DNA of 64,000 nucleotides, taken from the NCBI GenBank assembly GCA_044224905.1, contig JBGAJN010000002.1, positions 868,001-932,000 on the forward strand, given 5' to 3'. Source of the stretch: JBGAJN01 sp044224905. GTDB taxonomy: Bacteria > Verrucomicrobiota > Verrucomicrobiia > Limisphaerales > JBGAJN01. The notes below the pieces were generated by a model. That model was given only the letters and a program-made list of their open reading frames with translations. It did not search any database and had not been told where the DNA came from. Every line of letters begins with the position of its first letter. Position 1 is the first letter of the stretch. Position numbers and translations under genes: made by a program. Shown one piece after another: positions 27,698-36,797 of this stretch.

Positions 27698-28915
27698 ATG
27701 GCTACCATCGCTGTTCTTGGCACACTCGATACCAAAGGCGACGAGCACGCGTTCGTCGCGGAACTGATTCGTCAACGCGGTCATCGCACGCTCGTCATCG
27801 ACGTCGGCGCGTTGACCGAGCCGAAATTCAAACCGGACGTCACCCGTTACGAGGTTGCGGCAGCCGGCGGTGTTGATCTCGCCGCTTTGGTCGCGCGCAA
27901 GGATCGCGGTGAATCCGTCGCGGCAATGGCGAAAGCCGCCACGGCGATGCTGATGAAACTGCATGCTGAGAAACGCATCGATGGCGTGATCTCCCTCGGC
28001 GGCGGTGGCGGCACAGCCATCGGCACGGCGGCGATGCGCGCGTTGCCCATTGGTTTTCCGAAGGTCATGGTTTCCACGCTGGCGAGCGGCAACGTCGCTC
28101 AATACGTCGGCGTGAAGGACATCGTGATGTTCCCGAGCATCGTGGATGTGGCGGGACTCAATCGTATCTCTCGCGTGATCCTCACCCGCGCGGCCGGCGC
28201 GATCTGCGGGATGGTCGAAGCTGTGCCGCCGCCCGCGGAGGATAAACCGATCATCGTTGCGAGCATGTTTGGCAATACGACCGATTGCGTGCAGCGCGCG
28301 AAGAAGATTCTCGAGGACGCGGGCTACGAAGTGCTCGTGTTCCACGCGACGGGCATCGGCGGTCGCACGATGGAGTCGCTCATCGAAACCGGTCTGGTTG
28401 CCGGCGTGCTCGACATCACCACGACGGAATGGGCCGATGAACTCGTCGGTGGATTTCTCGGCGCGGGTCCGACGCGCCTGGAGGCGGCCGCGCGTCACGG
28501 TGTGCCCGCGATTGTCACGCCCGGCTGTCTCGACATGGTGAACTTCCACGGGCCTGAAAGCGTGCCGGCGAAATTTGCGGGCCGAAATTTCTACCCGCAC
28601 AATCCGCAGGTAACGCTGATGCGCACGACGCCCGAAGAAAATGCGCAGCTCGGAAAAATCATCGCAGAGAAACTGAATCTCTCAACCGCGCCTGTAACCA
28701 TGCTGCTCCCGACCAAAGGTGTCAGCGTGATCAGCGCGCCGGGCGGAAAGTTTCACGATGCCGCAGCGGACGCCGCATTGTTCCGCGCTCTCAAGGCCAA
28801 CCTGCGCCGCGACATCGAAGTGATCGAGATGAATTGCCTGATCAACGATGCGCCATTCGCTGAACGCTGCGCGCAGGCACTGTTGAAGAACATTGCTTCG
28901 CGCAAGGCGAAGTGA
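27698..28915 (+). CDS. UPF0261 / Tm-1-like ATP-binding protein
   Basis: A 405-residue cytoplasmic protein opening IAVLGTLDTKGDE, the hallmark of the UPF0261 family. The plant homologue Tm-1 blocks tobamovirus replication; bacterial members often sit with enzymes acting on carbonyl or lactone-like compounds, and their true role is unsettled. The nucleotide-binding glycine-rich motif SLGGGGGTAIGTAAM lies near residue 95-115. It begins 30 bp after the HerA-like gene, so the two may be cotranscribed. It ends 12 bp before a convergent gene. Confidence 0.88.
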   Translation: MATIAVLGTLDTKGDEHAFVAELIRQRGHRTLVIDVGALTEPKFKPDVTRYEVAAAGGVDLAALVARKDRGESVAAMAKAATAMLMKLHAEKRIDGVISLGGGGGTAIGTAAMRALPIGFPKVMVSTLASGNVAQYVGVKDIVMFPSIVDVAGLNRISRVILTRAAGAICGMVEAVPPPAEDKPIIVASMFGNTTDCVQRAKKILEDAGYEVLVFHATGIGGRTMESLIETGLVAGVLDITTTEWADELVGGFLGAGPTRLEAAARHGVPAIVTPGCLDMVNFHGPESVPAKFAGRNFYPHNPQVTLMRTTPEENAQLGKIIAEKLNLSTAPVTMLLPTKGVSVISAPGGKFHDAAADAALFRALKANLRRDIEVIEMNCLINDAPFAERCAQALLKNIASRKAK

Positions 28916-28927
28916 CCGAAAGCTCGC

Positions 28928-29650
28928 TTAGAGTTTCCTTCGCATCTGACGCGCGCGGGCTTTGATGCGATGGCGGACTTTGGTCGCGAGACCCGTGAGT
29001 TTTCTCGGTTCCGCTTCTCGTTCCAGCACGTAGGTTTTGTGCGGCACCGCGGTGCGGGCGATGTCTTCGGGCGTGGTGTGTTTCACGACTAGACCGGGCG
29101 CGAGATCGAGTCCCGCCTTGCGGTAGAGGTGTTGAACAAAAGCGGAGCAGTAGAATGAGTGGTCGCGTTCGAGCAGGTTGGCGCGCTCGCGAAGCGACGG
29201 GTGCCGGAGCGCGAGCATCGTGCCGATGATTTCCCGCAACGAGTAGCGGGCGCGATTGGCCACCAGTTCGAGCGCCTCGCGCAGGAGCAGCCTGGTGCGC
29301 TCGTCATCGAGTCCGAAGTCGAGGATGGCGAGCGAGCTGTAGGATTCCTCGTCGTGATATTTCGCCACGCGGTTCTCCTGCACGCCAAGCTGGATGTGCT
29401 TGCGATGAATCTGGAGGTCGGACTCGATGACCCACAGATGCCCGTCGAGACGGCGTTCACCGAAAAGAAACGCGTGCGACCAATTTCCCCAGCGGCCCTC
29501 TTCGTGGAGGTGGCGTTCCGCGCGGCAAATCGCCTTGTCCACGAAAGTCGTTCCGCCGGCGAGGCCAATGCAACCGGGCTTCGCGTAACCCGCGAGAAAC
29601 TCGCGATTCGTCAGGCCGGCGAGGCGAATGACTTCGTTGGGCGCGCTCAC
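28928..29650 (-). CDS. permuted papain-like (YiiX/NlpC-P60-type) amidase
   Basis: A 240-residue protein with the order of catalytic residues expected for circularly permuted NlpC/P60 or YaeF/YiiX proteins: a histidine in the N-terminal half (NWSHAFLFGE) and the cysteine in the C-terminal half (FYCSAFVQHLYRKAG). These fold like papain and cleave amide or ester bonds in lipids, peptides or cell wall. The GTG at 29650 is chosen; it lies 8 bp after the stop of the amidohydrolase gene, and similarity begins at once (SAPNEVIRLAGLTN). No signal peptide is seen. The basic C-terminus is unusual. Confidence 0.75.
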   Translation of the reverse strand: MSAPNEVIRLAGLTNREFLAGYAKPGCIGLAGGTTFVDKAICRAERHLHEEGRWGNWSHAFLFGERRLDGHLWVIESDLQIHRKHIQLGVQENRVAKYHDEESYSSLAILDFGLDDERTRLLLREALELVANRARYSLREIIGTMLALRHPSLRERANLLERDHSFYCSAFVQHLYRKAGLDLAPGLVVKHTTPEDIARTAVPHKTYVLEREAEPRKLTGLATKVRHRIKARARQMRRKL

Positions 29651-29658
29651 GTGACGAT

Positions 29659-31395
29659 TCAGTTGCGATGGAAGACGGATTTGCCTTCGACGTAGGTCGC
29701 GACCGGCTTGATGCGGGCGATTTCGTCGTCGGGGCAGGTGAGAATGTCGCGATCGAGGATCACGAAGTCGGCGCGCTTGCCGGCTTCGAGTGAACCAGTT
29801 TCCTTCTCGAGGAAGAGCAGCTTTGCGTTGTTGATCGTGTAGAAGCGAATCGCCTGCTCGCGGGTGAGCGCTTCCTCCGCGTGCATCTGGCCGTCGAACC
29901 ATTTCGCACGACGCGTCACCGCGGTGGCGATGCCGAGGAAGGGATTGTAAGGATTCACGCTGCGATCGGGGCCGATCTTCTGCATGTGGTCAGAACCGCC
30001 GCCGGTGGTGACGCCCGCGGCGAAGAGGCTTTTGAGCGGTTGGAACCAACGCGTGCGTGCTTCGCCGAATTGTTTGTGCAACGTGCGCGAGTCGAGATAA
30101 AGCCACGCGGGCTGGATGTCGCAGCCGATCCCGAGCTTCGCCATCTTCGCAATCGCTTCGGGTGTCATGAAATTGCAATGCGTGACATTGGGGCGCGTGG
30201 CGGCGATCGGGAGCGTGCGATTGATTTCTTCGTAAACATCCACGAGCGCCGACACCGCGCCGTCGCCGACTGAATGTGCGGTGAATTGGAGTCCGTTCTC
30301 CACTGCGGTGCGGACCACGGGGAGCAATTTTTCCGGCGGAATGAAGCGCACGCCGCGATACGCGGGATCGCTGATGCCGTACATCGCGCTGACGCCCCAC
30401 GGCTCGCGCATGTAGGCGCTGCCGGTGAGCATCCCGCCGTCGAGATACATCTTGATGCCGATGATGCGCAGCCAGGGATCGTGTTGGGTGAAGAGCGGGT
30501 TCTTCGCCACGCTGCGAATTTGCTCCTGAATTTTGGGCGTCCCGGTGAGGTAGCCGACGCCGTAGCTTGCCGCGATGCGCACGGTGAGTTCGTTGCTGGC
30601 GCGCAACTTTTCGTAAAGCGCCAACGCCCCCACACTGCTGTCGCGATCACAAATGGCGGTGAGTCCGATCGCATTGTAATCGGCGAAGAGTTCTTTGAGG
30701 CGCGCGAGCTTCTGCTCTTCGTTCGGCGATTTCGTCGAGGACTTCGACTTCACGAAGCGCGTGGAGTTGCGCAGCACGCCCGTGGGCTCGCCCGTTTTGG
30801 GATCAAGCTCCACGAAGCCGCCGGAGCCGTCGGTGATTTTGAAATTGCGATCAATGCCGCTCAACTTCAGCGCGAGTGAATTGCACATCGCGTCCGGACC
30901 GGTGCGGTAGAGGACGGGATTCTTCGGCGCGGCTTCGTCGAGCTCGGCGCGTGTCGGATAGCGCGACTCTTTGAGGCGGGTGATGAAAATCTGCGAGAGG
31001 TTGATCCATTCGCCGGGCTTCACCTTGGTCGCGCGATCGCGCACATAAGCAAGCACGTCGGCGATGCTTTCCATCGCGGGAATCTCGTGATCGAACTCCG
31101 TCACGCTCGCGCCGGTCGGGTGCGTGTGCGAGTCGATCAAGCCGGGCGTCACGGTGCGGCCGGCGAGATCGATGAGTTTGGTCTGCGCGCTTTTCAGTTT
31201 GAGAACGGCGTCGTTGTCGCCGACTTGCACGATGCGGCCCTCGCGGATCGCCACCGCTTGAGCGATGGAGAATTGCTGGTCCACGGTCAGCACTTTGCCG
31301 TGATGGAGAATCAGGTCGGCGTCGGCGGCGAGTAATTGCGTAACCGCGAACGCCGCGGCGATCAGTGAAGTTGTCGCGAGGAGAATTCTTTTCAT
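29659..31395 (-). CDS. secreted amidohydrolase, YtcJ/Amidohydro_3 family
   Basis: A 578-residue metal-dependent hydrolase with a signal peptide (about 1-23). The HxH metal site is His90/His92 in GLIDSHTHPTG; the family's later motifs include HSVGDGAVSALVD and HCNFMTPEAIAKM, and the C-terminal beta-sandwich region is ADFVILDRDILTCPDDE. Members hydrolyse C-N bonds in varied amides and cyclic compounds; the substrate is unknown. It is followed by the permuted papain-like protein and preceded by a membrane protein gene, all on the same strand. Confidence 0.9.
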   Translation of the reverse strand: MKRILLATTSLIAAAFAVTQLLAADADLILHHGKVLTVDQQFSIAQAVAIREGRIVQVGDNDAVLKLKSAQTKLIDLAGRTVTPGLIDSHTHPTGASVTEFDHEIPAMESIADVLAYVRDRATKVKPGEWINLSQIFITRLKESRYPTRAELDEAAPKNPVLYRTGPDAMCNSLALKLSGIDRNFKITDGSGGFVELDPKTGEPTGVLRNSTRFVKSKSSTKSPNEEQKLARLKELFADYNAIGLTAICDRDSSVGALALYEKLRASNELTVRIAASYGVGYLTGTPKIQEQIRSVAKNPLFTQHDPWLRIIGIKMYLDGGMLTGSAYMREPWGVSAMYGISDPAYRGVRFIPPEKLLPVVRTAVENGLQFTAHSVGDGAVSALVDVYEEINRTLPIAATRPNVTHCNFMTPEAIAKMAKLGIGCDIQPAWLYLDSRTLHKQFGEARTRWFQPLKSLFAAGVTTGGGSDHMQKIGPDRSVNPYNPFLGIATAVTRRAKWFDGQMHAEEALTREQAIRFYTINNAKLLFLEKETGSLEAGKRADFVILDRDILTCPDDEIARIKPVATYVEGKSVFHRN

Positions 31396-31440
31396 GAAAG
31401 TTCCGTCCGCCGTGAGTCGGGTAAGGACGTTTGCTAGAGG

Positions 31441-32139
31441 TTATTTCGACGGTGTAGGCGCCTTGAGGAGCTGGCGAACTTCTTCCTGGAAGGCATAGAA
31501 CGCGTAGCCCAAGCCGGAGCCCAGACCGAGCCCGAAACAAAGTCCCCAGACAAGCTTCGCGGTCGTGTTGCGTCCGGGTGTGTCGAACATCACGCCGACG
31601 AATTCCAGCAGCGAATGCGCGCGGTAGTAATCGTAGAACGCCGCGCCGGCGAAATAGCCCGCGGTGTTGGCCGCGAACAAAACGCCGATGACTTTCTGGG
31701 TCACGCCGTGAGACGCGAACGCCTTGGCGAAAATCCAACCAAGAACCGCCGTTCCAGCGAGCGTTCCCACGAGCCCGCCGAGAGGGCCCCGAAGCGCGAA
31801 CCAGCCCGCACACCACGCGATCGAATACGCGGCGAATGCTATCGAGAACAGCTTGTAGAACCGCCCCAGTGAGTTCGGCCCGATGATCAGCGAATTCATC
31901 GCGATTCCGGTCAGCCCGATGAACGCAACGGCGCACACCGCGTAGAAGCCGCCTTCGCCGAATTTCCGGGTCAACGCGCCGCCGTAGTAAGCCCAGATGG
32001 CGAACACGATCAGGCTGACGATGGTGAAGCCGATCGTTCCGCGCAGGATGGATTGACGGCGGGTGGGTGGGTTCGTCGGCCGCCCTGACGCGTTGATGCG
32101 GGCGATGACACTTTCCGGATCCAGGCCGAAGAAGTTCAT
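31441..32139 (-). CDS. polytopic membrane protein of unknown function
   Basis: A 232-residue protein with about six hydrophobic segments (for example GFTIVSLIVFAIWAYYGG, GFYAVCAVAFIGLTGIA and KLVWGLCFGLGLGSGLGYAF). A short cytoplasmic-looking N-terminus (SGRPTNPPTRRQSILRGTIG) carries positive charges. I do not recognise the family. A GTG three codons before the ATG is an alternative start. It lies 45 bp upstream of the amidohydrolase gene on the same strand, so a functional link is possible but unproven. Confidence 0.75.
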   Translation of the reverse strand: MNFFGLDPESVIARINASGRPTNPPTRRQSILRGTIGFTIVSLIVFAIWAYYGGALTRKFGEGGFYAVCAVAFIGLTGIAMNSLIIGPNSLGRFYKLFSIAFAAYSIAWCAGWFALRGPLGGLVGTLAGTAVLGWIFAKAFASHGVTQKVIGVLFAANTAGYFAGAAFYDYYRAHSLLEFVGVMFDTPGRNTTAKLVWGLCFGLGLGSGLGYAFYAFQEEVRQLLKAPTPSK

Positions 32140-32282
32140 GGGTTGCACGAGGAAGATTAGGGCGTTGATCTGGCTTCAACCAGCGAAATTCTTCGGCGCG
32201 ATTTGAGGGCCGATCCCTGCCGAGGGTTATTGCCCGAGAAAGTGTTGTAATCCTTCGGCCGCGTTTGCAGGATTTTGGCGGC

Positions 32283-32756
32283 ATGAGCATTTCCATCCGC
32301 GTCTATCAGCCGTCCGATCTCGCCGAACTCAAACGCATCACGATCGATTCCTTCAATGGCCTCGCGCTGGATCAGGTGGTCGAACAACACATCGGCCAAC
32401 TCCCCGGGCCCGATTGGCGCTGGCGCAAGGCGCGGCACATCGACGATGACGTCACGGCGAATCCGGCGGGCGTGTTCGTGGCGGAAGAGGACGGAAAAAT
32501 TCTCGGCTACATCACCACCCGCATCGATCGCGAGATCAGCAAAGGACGAATTCCGAACCTCGCCGTGATTCCCGAGACCCGCGGTCGCGGACTTGGACGC
32601 AAACTCATTGAGCACGCGTTGGAATACTTCCGTCGCGAAGGCATGGCGTTCGCGATGATTGAAACGATGGCTTACAACGAAGTGGGCAATCACTTGTATC
32701 CGTCGTGTGGCTTCGTCGAGGTCGCGCGTCAGGTGCACTTCGCGAAGAAACTGTAA
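32283..32756 (+). CDS. GNAT family N-acetyltransferase
   Basis: A 157-residue acetyl-CoA-dependent acyltransferase. The acetyl-CoA-binding motif A is PNLAVIPETRGRGLGRKLIE, with R-G-x-G-x-G at 100-105, preceded by the beta strand GYITTRIDREISKG. The C-terminal MIETMAYNEVGNHLYPSCGF is typical of GNAT domains. Substrate unknown. The ATG at 32283 is preferred over a TTG six codons earlier because the fold begins directly at ISIRVYQPSDLAELKR. Confidence 0.88.
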   Translation: MSISIRVYQPSDLAELKRITIDSFNGLALDQVVEQHIGQLPGPDWRWRKARHIDDDVTANPAGVFVAEEDGKILGYITTRIDREISKGRIPNLAVIPETRGRGLGRKLIEHALEYFRREGMAFAMIETMAYNEVGNHLYPSCGFVEVARQVHFAKKL

Positions 32757-32839
32757 TGCGCTTGCGTGGCCGGCGAGGGCGCCGGTGAATAAGCGGCGCG
32801 CAGTTCGCATCTGAACAACCGTTCCCATTCCTTGTAGCC

Positions 32840-34228
32840 ATGAACTCAATTCGCATGAAAATCTCTCCAACAACTGAGCGTCGCCATTTTGTTTGCATGG
32901 TCGTTTTCGTGGCGATCGTGATTCTGTTCGCTTCGGCGCCTGCAATTTTCGCGGCGGAATCTTCCCAAATCGTCGGTGTTGCGAAGATTGATATTACGCC
33001 GGACTACGCCGTGCGCTTGAGCGGTTACGGGAATCGCCGCACGGAACACGAGGGCGTGGAGCAACACATCTTCGCCAAGGCACTGGCCTTTGGCAGTGAT
33101 GCCGACGGTCCCGCCGTTTTGCTGACGGTGGATAACTGCGGCGTGCCGGCGTGGATCCGCGACGAACTGGTAGAGCGCCTCGCGGCGAAAACCAAGGTGA
33201 CCAATGAGCGCGTCGCGTTGAGTTCGAGCCACACGCATTGCGCGCCGATGCTCACCGGTGTGCTGGCGAACCTGTTCAGCACCGAAGTTCCGGCGGAACA
33301 CTGGACCCGGATCGAACGCTACTCGCGTGAGTTGGTGGACAAGCTGGAGCAGGTTGCACTTGCGGCGCTCGCTGATCGTCGTCCGGGCAAACTTGCGTGG
33401 GGCTCGGGGCACGTAAGCTTCGCGCACAATCGCCGCAACTACGCTTTCCGTCCCGAGGATCATTCGCTGCCCGTTTTGCGCGTGACCGGTGCGGATGGGA
33501 AAGTTCGCGCAGTGCTCACGAGCTACGCGTGTCATTGCACGACGCAAGGATTCAACAAGGTTCACGGCGACTGGGCCGGCTGCGCGCAGGAAGAGTTGGA
33601 GAAACAATTCCCCGGCGCCATTGCTCTCACGGCGATCGGTTGCGGCGCGGATCAGAATCCGAATCCGCGCGGCACGTATGATTACGCCAAGCAATACGGC
33701 GCGGAGCTCGCCGCGGAGGCGAAGCGCTTGGTGTCCGGCTCGCTCAAGCCACTCACGGGCAAACTCGAATGCCGGACCAAGCAAATCGAACTGCCGTTCG
33801 ACAAGCTGCCGACGCGCGCCGAGTGGGAAGTGCGAGCGAAGGACAAAGCGGCCAACGTCGCCTACCATGCGAAGGTGAATCTCGCGAAGCTCGATCGCGG
33901 TGAGAAGCTGCCCACGCGTTTGCCTTACATGGTGCAGGTTTGGAACTTTGGCACCAACCTCGCGATGGTGTTTCTGCCCGGCGAAGTGGTCGTGGATTAC
34001 TCGCTGCGATTGAAGCGCGAGTTCGATTCCGAGCGCACATGGGTCAACGGCTACTCGAATGACGTGCCGTGTTACATTCCGTCCGAGCGGGTGTTGCGCG
34101 AACGCGGTTACGAGGGCGAGACGGCGATGCTTTACTACGATCGCCCGACGCGTTTCGCGCCGGGATTGGAAAACGCCATCGTCGGCGCGGTGACGAAGCT
34201 GATGCCGAAAGAGTTTTTAGTCCGCTAA
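32840..34228 (+). CDS. secreted neutral/alkaline ceramidase-like hydrolase
   Basis: A 462-residue protein with a signal/anchor segment (about 17-38) followed by VGVAKIDITPDYAVRLSGYG, the typical opening of neutral/alkaline non-lysosomal ceramidase N-terminal domains. The metal and serine motif region appears as LSSSHTHCAPMLTG, and a second histidine-containing block as YACHCTTQGFNKVHGDW. Members hydrolyse ceramide in animals and some bacteria; in Verrucomicrobiota and Planctomycetota many relatives have unknown substrates, so activity on ceramide is only possible. Confidence 0.85.
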   Translation: MNSIRMKISPTTERRHFVCMVVFVAIVILFASAPAIFAAESSQIVGVAKIDITPDYAVRLSGYGNRRTEHEGVEQHIFAKALAFGSDADGPAVLLTVDNCGVPAWIRDELVERLAAKTKVTNERVALSSSHTHCAPMLTGVLANLFSTEVPAEHWTRIERYSRELVDKLEQVALAALADRRPGKLAWGSGHVSFAHNRRNYAFRPEDHSLPVLRVTGADGKVRAVLTSYACHCTTQGFNKVHGDWAGCAQEELEKQFPGAIALTAIGCGADQNPNPRGTYDYAKQYGAELAAEAKRLVSGSLKPLTGKLECRTKQIELPFDKLPTRAEWEVRAKDKAANVAYHAKVNLAKLDRGEKLPTRLPYMVQVWNFGTNLAMVFLPGEVVVDYSLRLKREFDSERTWVNGYSNDVPCYIPSERVLRERGYEGETAMLYYDRPTRFAPGLENAIVGAVTKLMPKEFLVR

Positions 34229-34248
34229 CGCGCGGACCCTTCGACGAA

Positions 34249-36711
34249 TCACGAGTCGCGGATCACGGCGTGGATCCACTGCTTGAATTCGCCCACGAGT
34301 TTCTCCTGCGCTGAATTCACTTCCACGTCGGTCAACGTCCGCTCCGCGTTCCGGTAGGTGAACGCGTAGGCGAGACTCTTCTGGCCTTCCGGCACGTTCT
34401 TCCCGCGGAACACGTCGAAGAGCTCCACCGTCTCGAGATTCTGCGGCTTCGTTTGCTTCACCACGTTGAGCACGGCTTCGTGCGTGATGTTTTCGGGCAC
34501 GAGCATCGCGACGTCGCGGCGGATGCTGGGGAAGGTGGGCAACGCCTTGAATGAGCGCGCGGCATTGCGACGCTGGAGCAAGGTATCGAGATTCAACTCG
34601 GCGAGCAGCACGGCGTCGCGCAGATCGTAACGTCGGGCGATGACCGGCAGCAACTGGCCGATCTCACCGAGCGGCAGTTTCGCGCCCAGCATCACCGCGG
34701 CGGATTCCAGGAACAACGCGGTGCTCGCGTCGCGCTTCGTGTAAGTAACGCCTCGCAGGCCGAACTGTTCGAGGAATTCTTCCAGCGCGCCTTTCAAATC
34801 GAACACGTCGCACTTCGCATCGCGTTCGTTGCCACTCCAGAAGGTCACGGCGCGCGCGCCGGTGAGCGCGAAGGCGACGCGGCGTTCTTCCTTCGGCTGG
34901 CCGTTGACGTTGGTGAACACGCGGCCGATTTCGAACAGCGCCACGTCGTTGTTCTTGCGAGAAAGATTGTGCCGGAGCGAATCGAGCAAGCCGGGCAGCA
35001 GGCTCGGACGCAGCACGTTCATATCGCTGCTCAACGGATTGGCGAGCGCGACTAGACTGGTATCCGCGACGATGAATTTCGCAGCTGTGTCCGAGATGAG
35101 CGTCTGGCCTTGCGCTTCGCTTAAGCCGAGTCCGGTCAGGATGCGACGTGCTTCGGCGATCTGATCGTAAACGGCGTCGAACGGATGCGAGCCCAAGGCG
35201 CCACGCGGAGGCGTGCTGGGAATTTTGTCCACGCCGTGCAAGCGCGCGATCTCTTCGATCAAATCCACCTCGCGCTTCAGGTCCACGCGGTACGTGGGCA
35301 CGTTCACGAAACAAGAATCGTTGCTCTGGCCGGTGACTTCGAGACCGAGCGAACTCAAGTGACGGATGTTGTCCGTCGGGCGCAGTTCGAGGCCGAGAAG
35401 TTCGTTTACCTTCGCGTGACGCAGGCCGATCTGCTTGGTGGTGATCGGCGCGGGATGCGCGTCGATGACGCCGGCGAGGAGTTGGCCGCCGGCGGTTTCA
35501 AGGATGAGCTGCGTCGCGCGCTGGCTCGCCCATTCGCAGATGCCGATGTCCGCGCCGCGTTCGAAGCGGTAGCTCGATTCGCTGCGCAGTCCGAGCGTCT
35601 TGCTCGTGCGGCGAATGTTCGTCGGTTTGAAATACGCGCTCTCGATCAGGACGTCTTTCGTCGTTTCCTTGATCTCAGTGTTCTGTCCACCCATCACGCC
35701 CGCGAGCGCGATGCCCTTCGATTCGTCCGCGATCAACAGCATCTCCGGCGTGAGCGTGCGTTCCTGTGCGTCGAGCGTGGTAAATTTTTCTCCTGTGTTC
35801 GCGCGGCGCACGACGATGGTGGGCTTGCCGTCCGCGCCCTTGGAAATGAGATGATAATCAAACGCGTGCAACGGCTGGCCGCTTTCGAGCATGACGAAAT
35901 TCGTCACGTCCACGACGTTGTTGATGCTGCGGATGCCGACCTTTTCCAGCGTGCTGCGCAACCAATCCGGGCTCGGGCCGATCTTCACGCCGTTCACGAT
36001 GCGCGCGACGTAGCGCCCGCATTGCTCGGGTTCGTCGACGCGCACGGCGAGGAAGCGATCGATAGTCGTGCCGGTCGCGGCGCCGACAATGGAGAGCGCA
36101 CCCGAGGCGATGTTCGGTGCGGGAACGCGCAGAGGCTTGCCGGTCACGGCGGCGATTTCGCGCGCGATGCCGATGACGCTGTTGAGGTCGGGCCGGTTCG
36201 GCGTGACTTCGAGATCGAACACGACATCGCTGCCGCTGCGGCCGAGATATTCAGAAAACGGTTGGCCGACCTTTGCGTCGGCGCGGAGCAGGAGTAATCC
36301 GTCCACCTTCTCGGGCAAGCCGAGTTCTTCGGGCGAACACATCATGCCCTGCGATTCGACACCGCGGATTTTGCCGACCTTGATGGTGAACGGTTCCTTG
36401 TCGCCGGGCTTCATCGGCAGCGACGCGCCGGGAAGAATGAGCGGCACCTTGTCGCCGGCTTGGAAATTCTGCGCGCCGCAAACGATCTGGCGTTCGCCCG
36501 TGCCGTCGTTGACGCGGCAGACGGAGAGTTTGTCGGCGTTGGGATGTTTGTCACGCGTGATGACCTGCGCGACGACGATCCCTTCGAAGTCGCCACCGAT
36601 CTTTTGCACGCCCTCGACTTCGAGGCCGAGCATGGTGAGCCGCTCGGTGAGTTCCTCGGGCGACCAGTTGAAATCAACGTATTGTTTGAGCCAGTTGAGC
36701 GTGACTTTCAT
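34249..36711 (-). CDS. pheT: phenylalanine--tRNA ligase beta subunit
   Basis: An 820-residue PheT. Domain order is normal: N-terminal EMAP-like tRNA-binding domain (about 40-150, including GIVVAQVITRDKHPNADKL), B3/B4 editing domain, B5 domain (about 400-480), catalytic-like core, and C-terminal ferredoxin-fold anticodon-binding domain (FPSIRRDVAMLVPE to the end). It attaches phenylalanine to tRNA-Phe together with PheS. The ATG at 36711 starts the standard MKVTLNWLKQYVDF. It is separated from pheS by an unrelated phosphatase-superfamily gene, and ends 20 bp before the convergent ceramidase-like gene. Confidence 0.96.
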   Translation of the reverse strand: MKVTLNWLKQYVDFNWSPEELTERLTMLGLEVEGVQKIGGDFEGIVVAQVITRDKHPNADKLSVCRVNDGTGERQIVCGAQNFQAGDKVPLILPGASLPMKPGDKEPFTIKVGKIRGVESQGMMCSPEELGLPEKVDGLLLLRADAKVGQPFSEYLGRSGSDVVFDLEVTPNRPDLNSVIGIAREIAAVTGKPLRVPAPNIASGALSIVGAATGTTIDRFLAVRVDEPEQCGRYVARIVNGVKIGPSPDWLRSTLEKVGIRSINNVVDVTNFVMLESGQPLHAFDYHLISKGADGKPTIVVRRANTGEKFTTLDAQERTLTPEMLLIADESKGIALAGVMGGQNTEIKETTKDVLIESAYFKPTNIRRTSKTLGLRSESSYRFERGADIGICEWASQRATQLILETAGGQLLAGVIDAHPAPITTKQIGLRHAKVNELLGLELRPTDNIRHLSSLGLEVTGQSNDSCFVNVPTYRVDLKREVDLIEEIARLHGVDKIPSTPPRGALGSHPFDAVYDQIAEARRILTGLGLSEAQGQTLISDTAAKFIVADTSLVALANPLSSDMNVLRPSLLPGLLDSLRHNLSRKNNDVALFEIGRVFTNVNGQPKEERRVAFALTGARAVTFWSGNERDAKCDVFDLKGALEEFLEQFGLRGVTYTKRDASTALFLESAAVMLGAKLPLGEIGQLLPVIARRYDLRDAVLLAELNLDTLLQRRNAARSFKALPTFPSIRRDVAMLVPENITHEAVLNVVKQTKPQNLETVELFDVFRGKNVPEGQKSLAYAFTYRNAERTLTDVEVNSAQEKLVGEFKQWIHAVIRDS

Positions 36712-36797
36712 TTAATTTGCAGCGGGCAGTAGAACACACGAAACGGAATCGTCCCAAGGAAATTTTGCGTGGGCAACCCGCGCTCCTTTAGACTTGG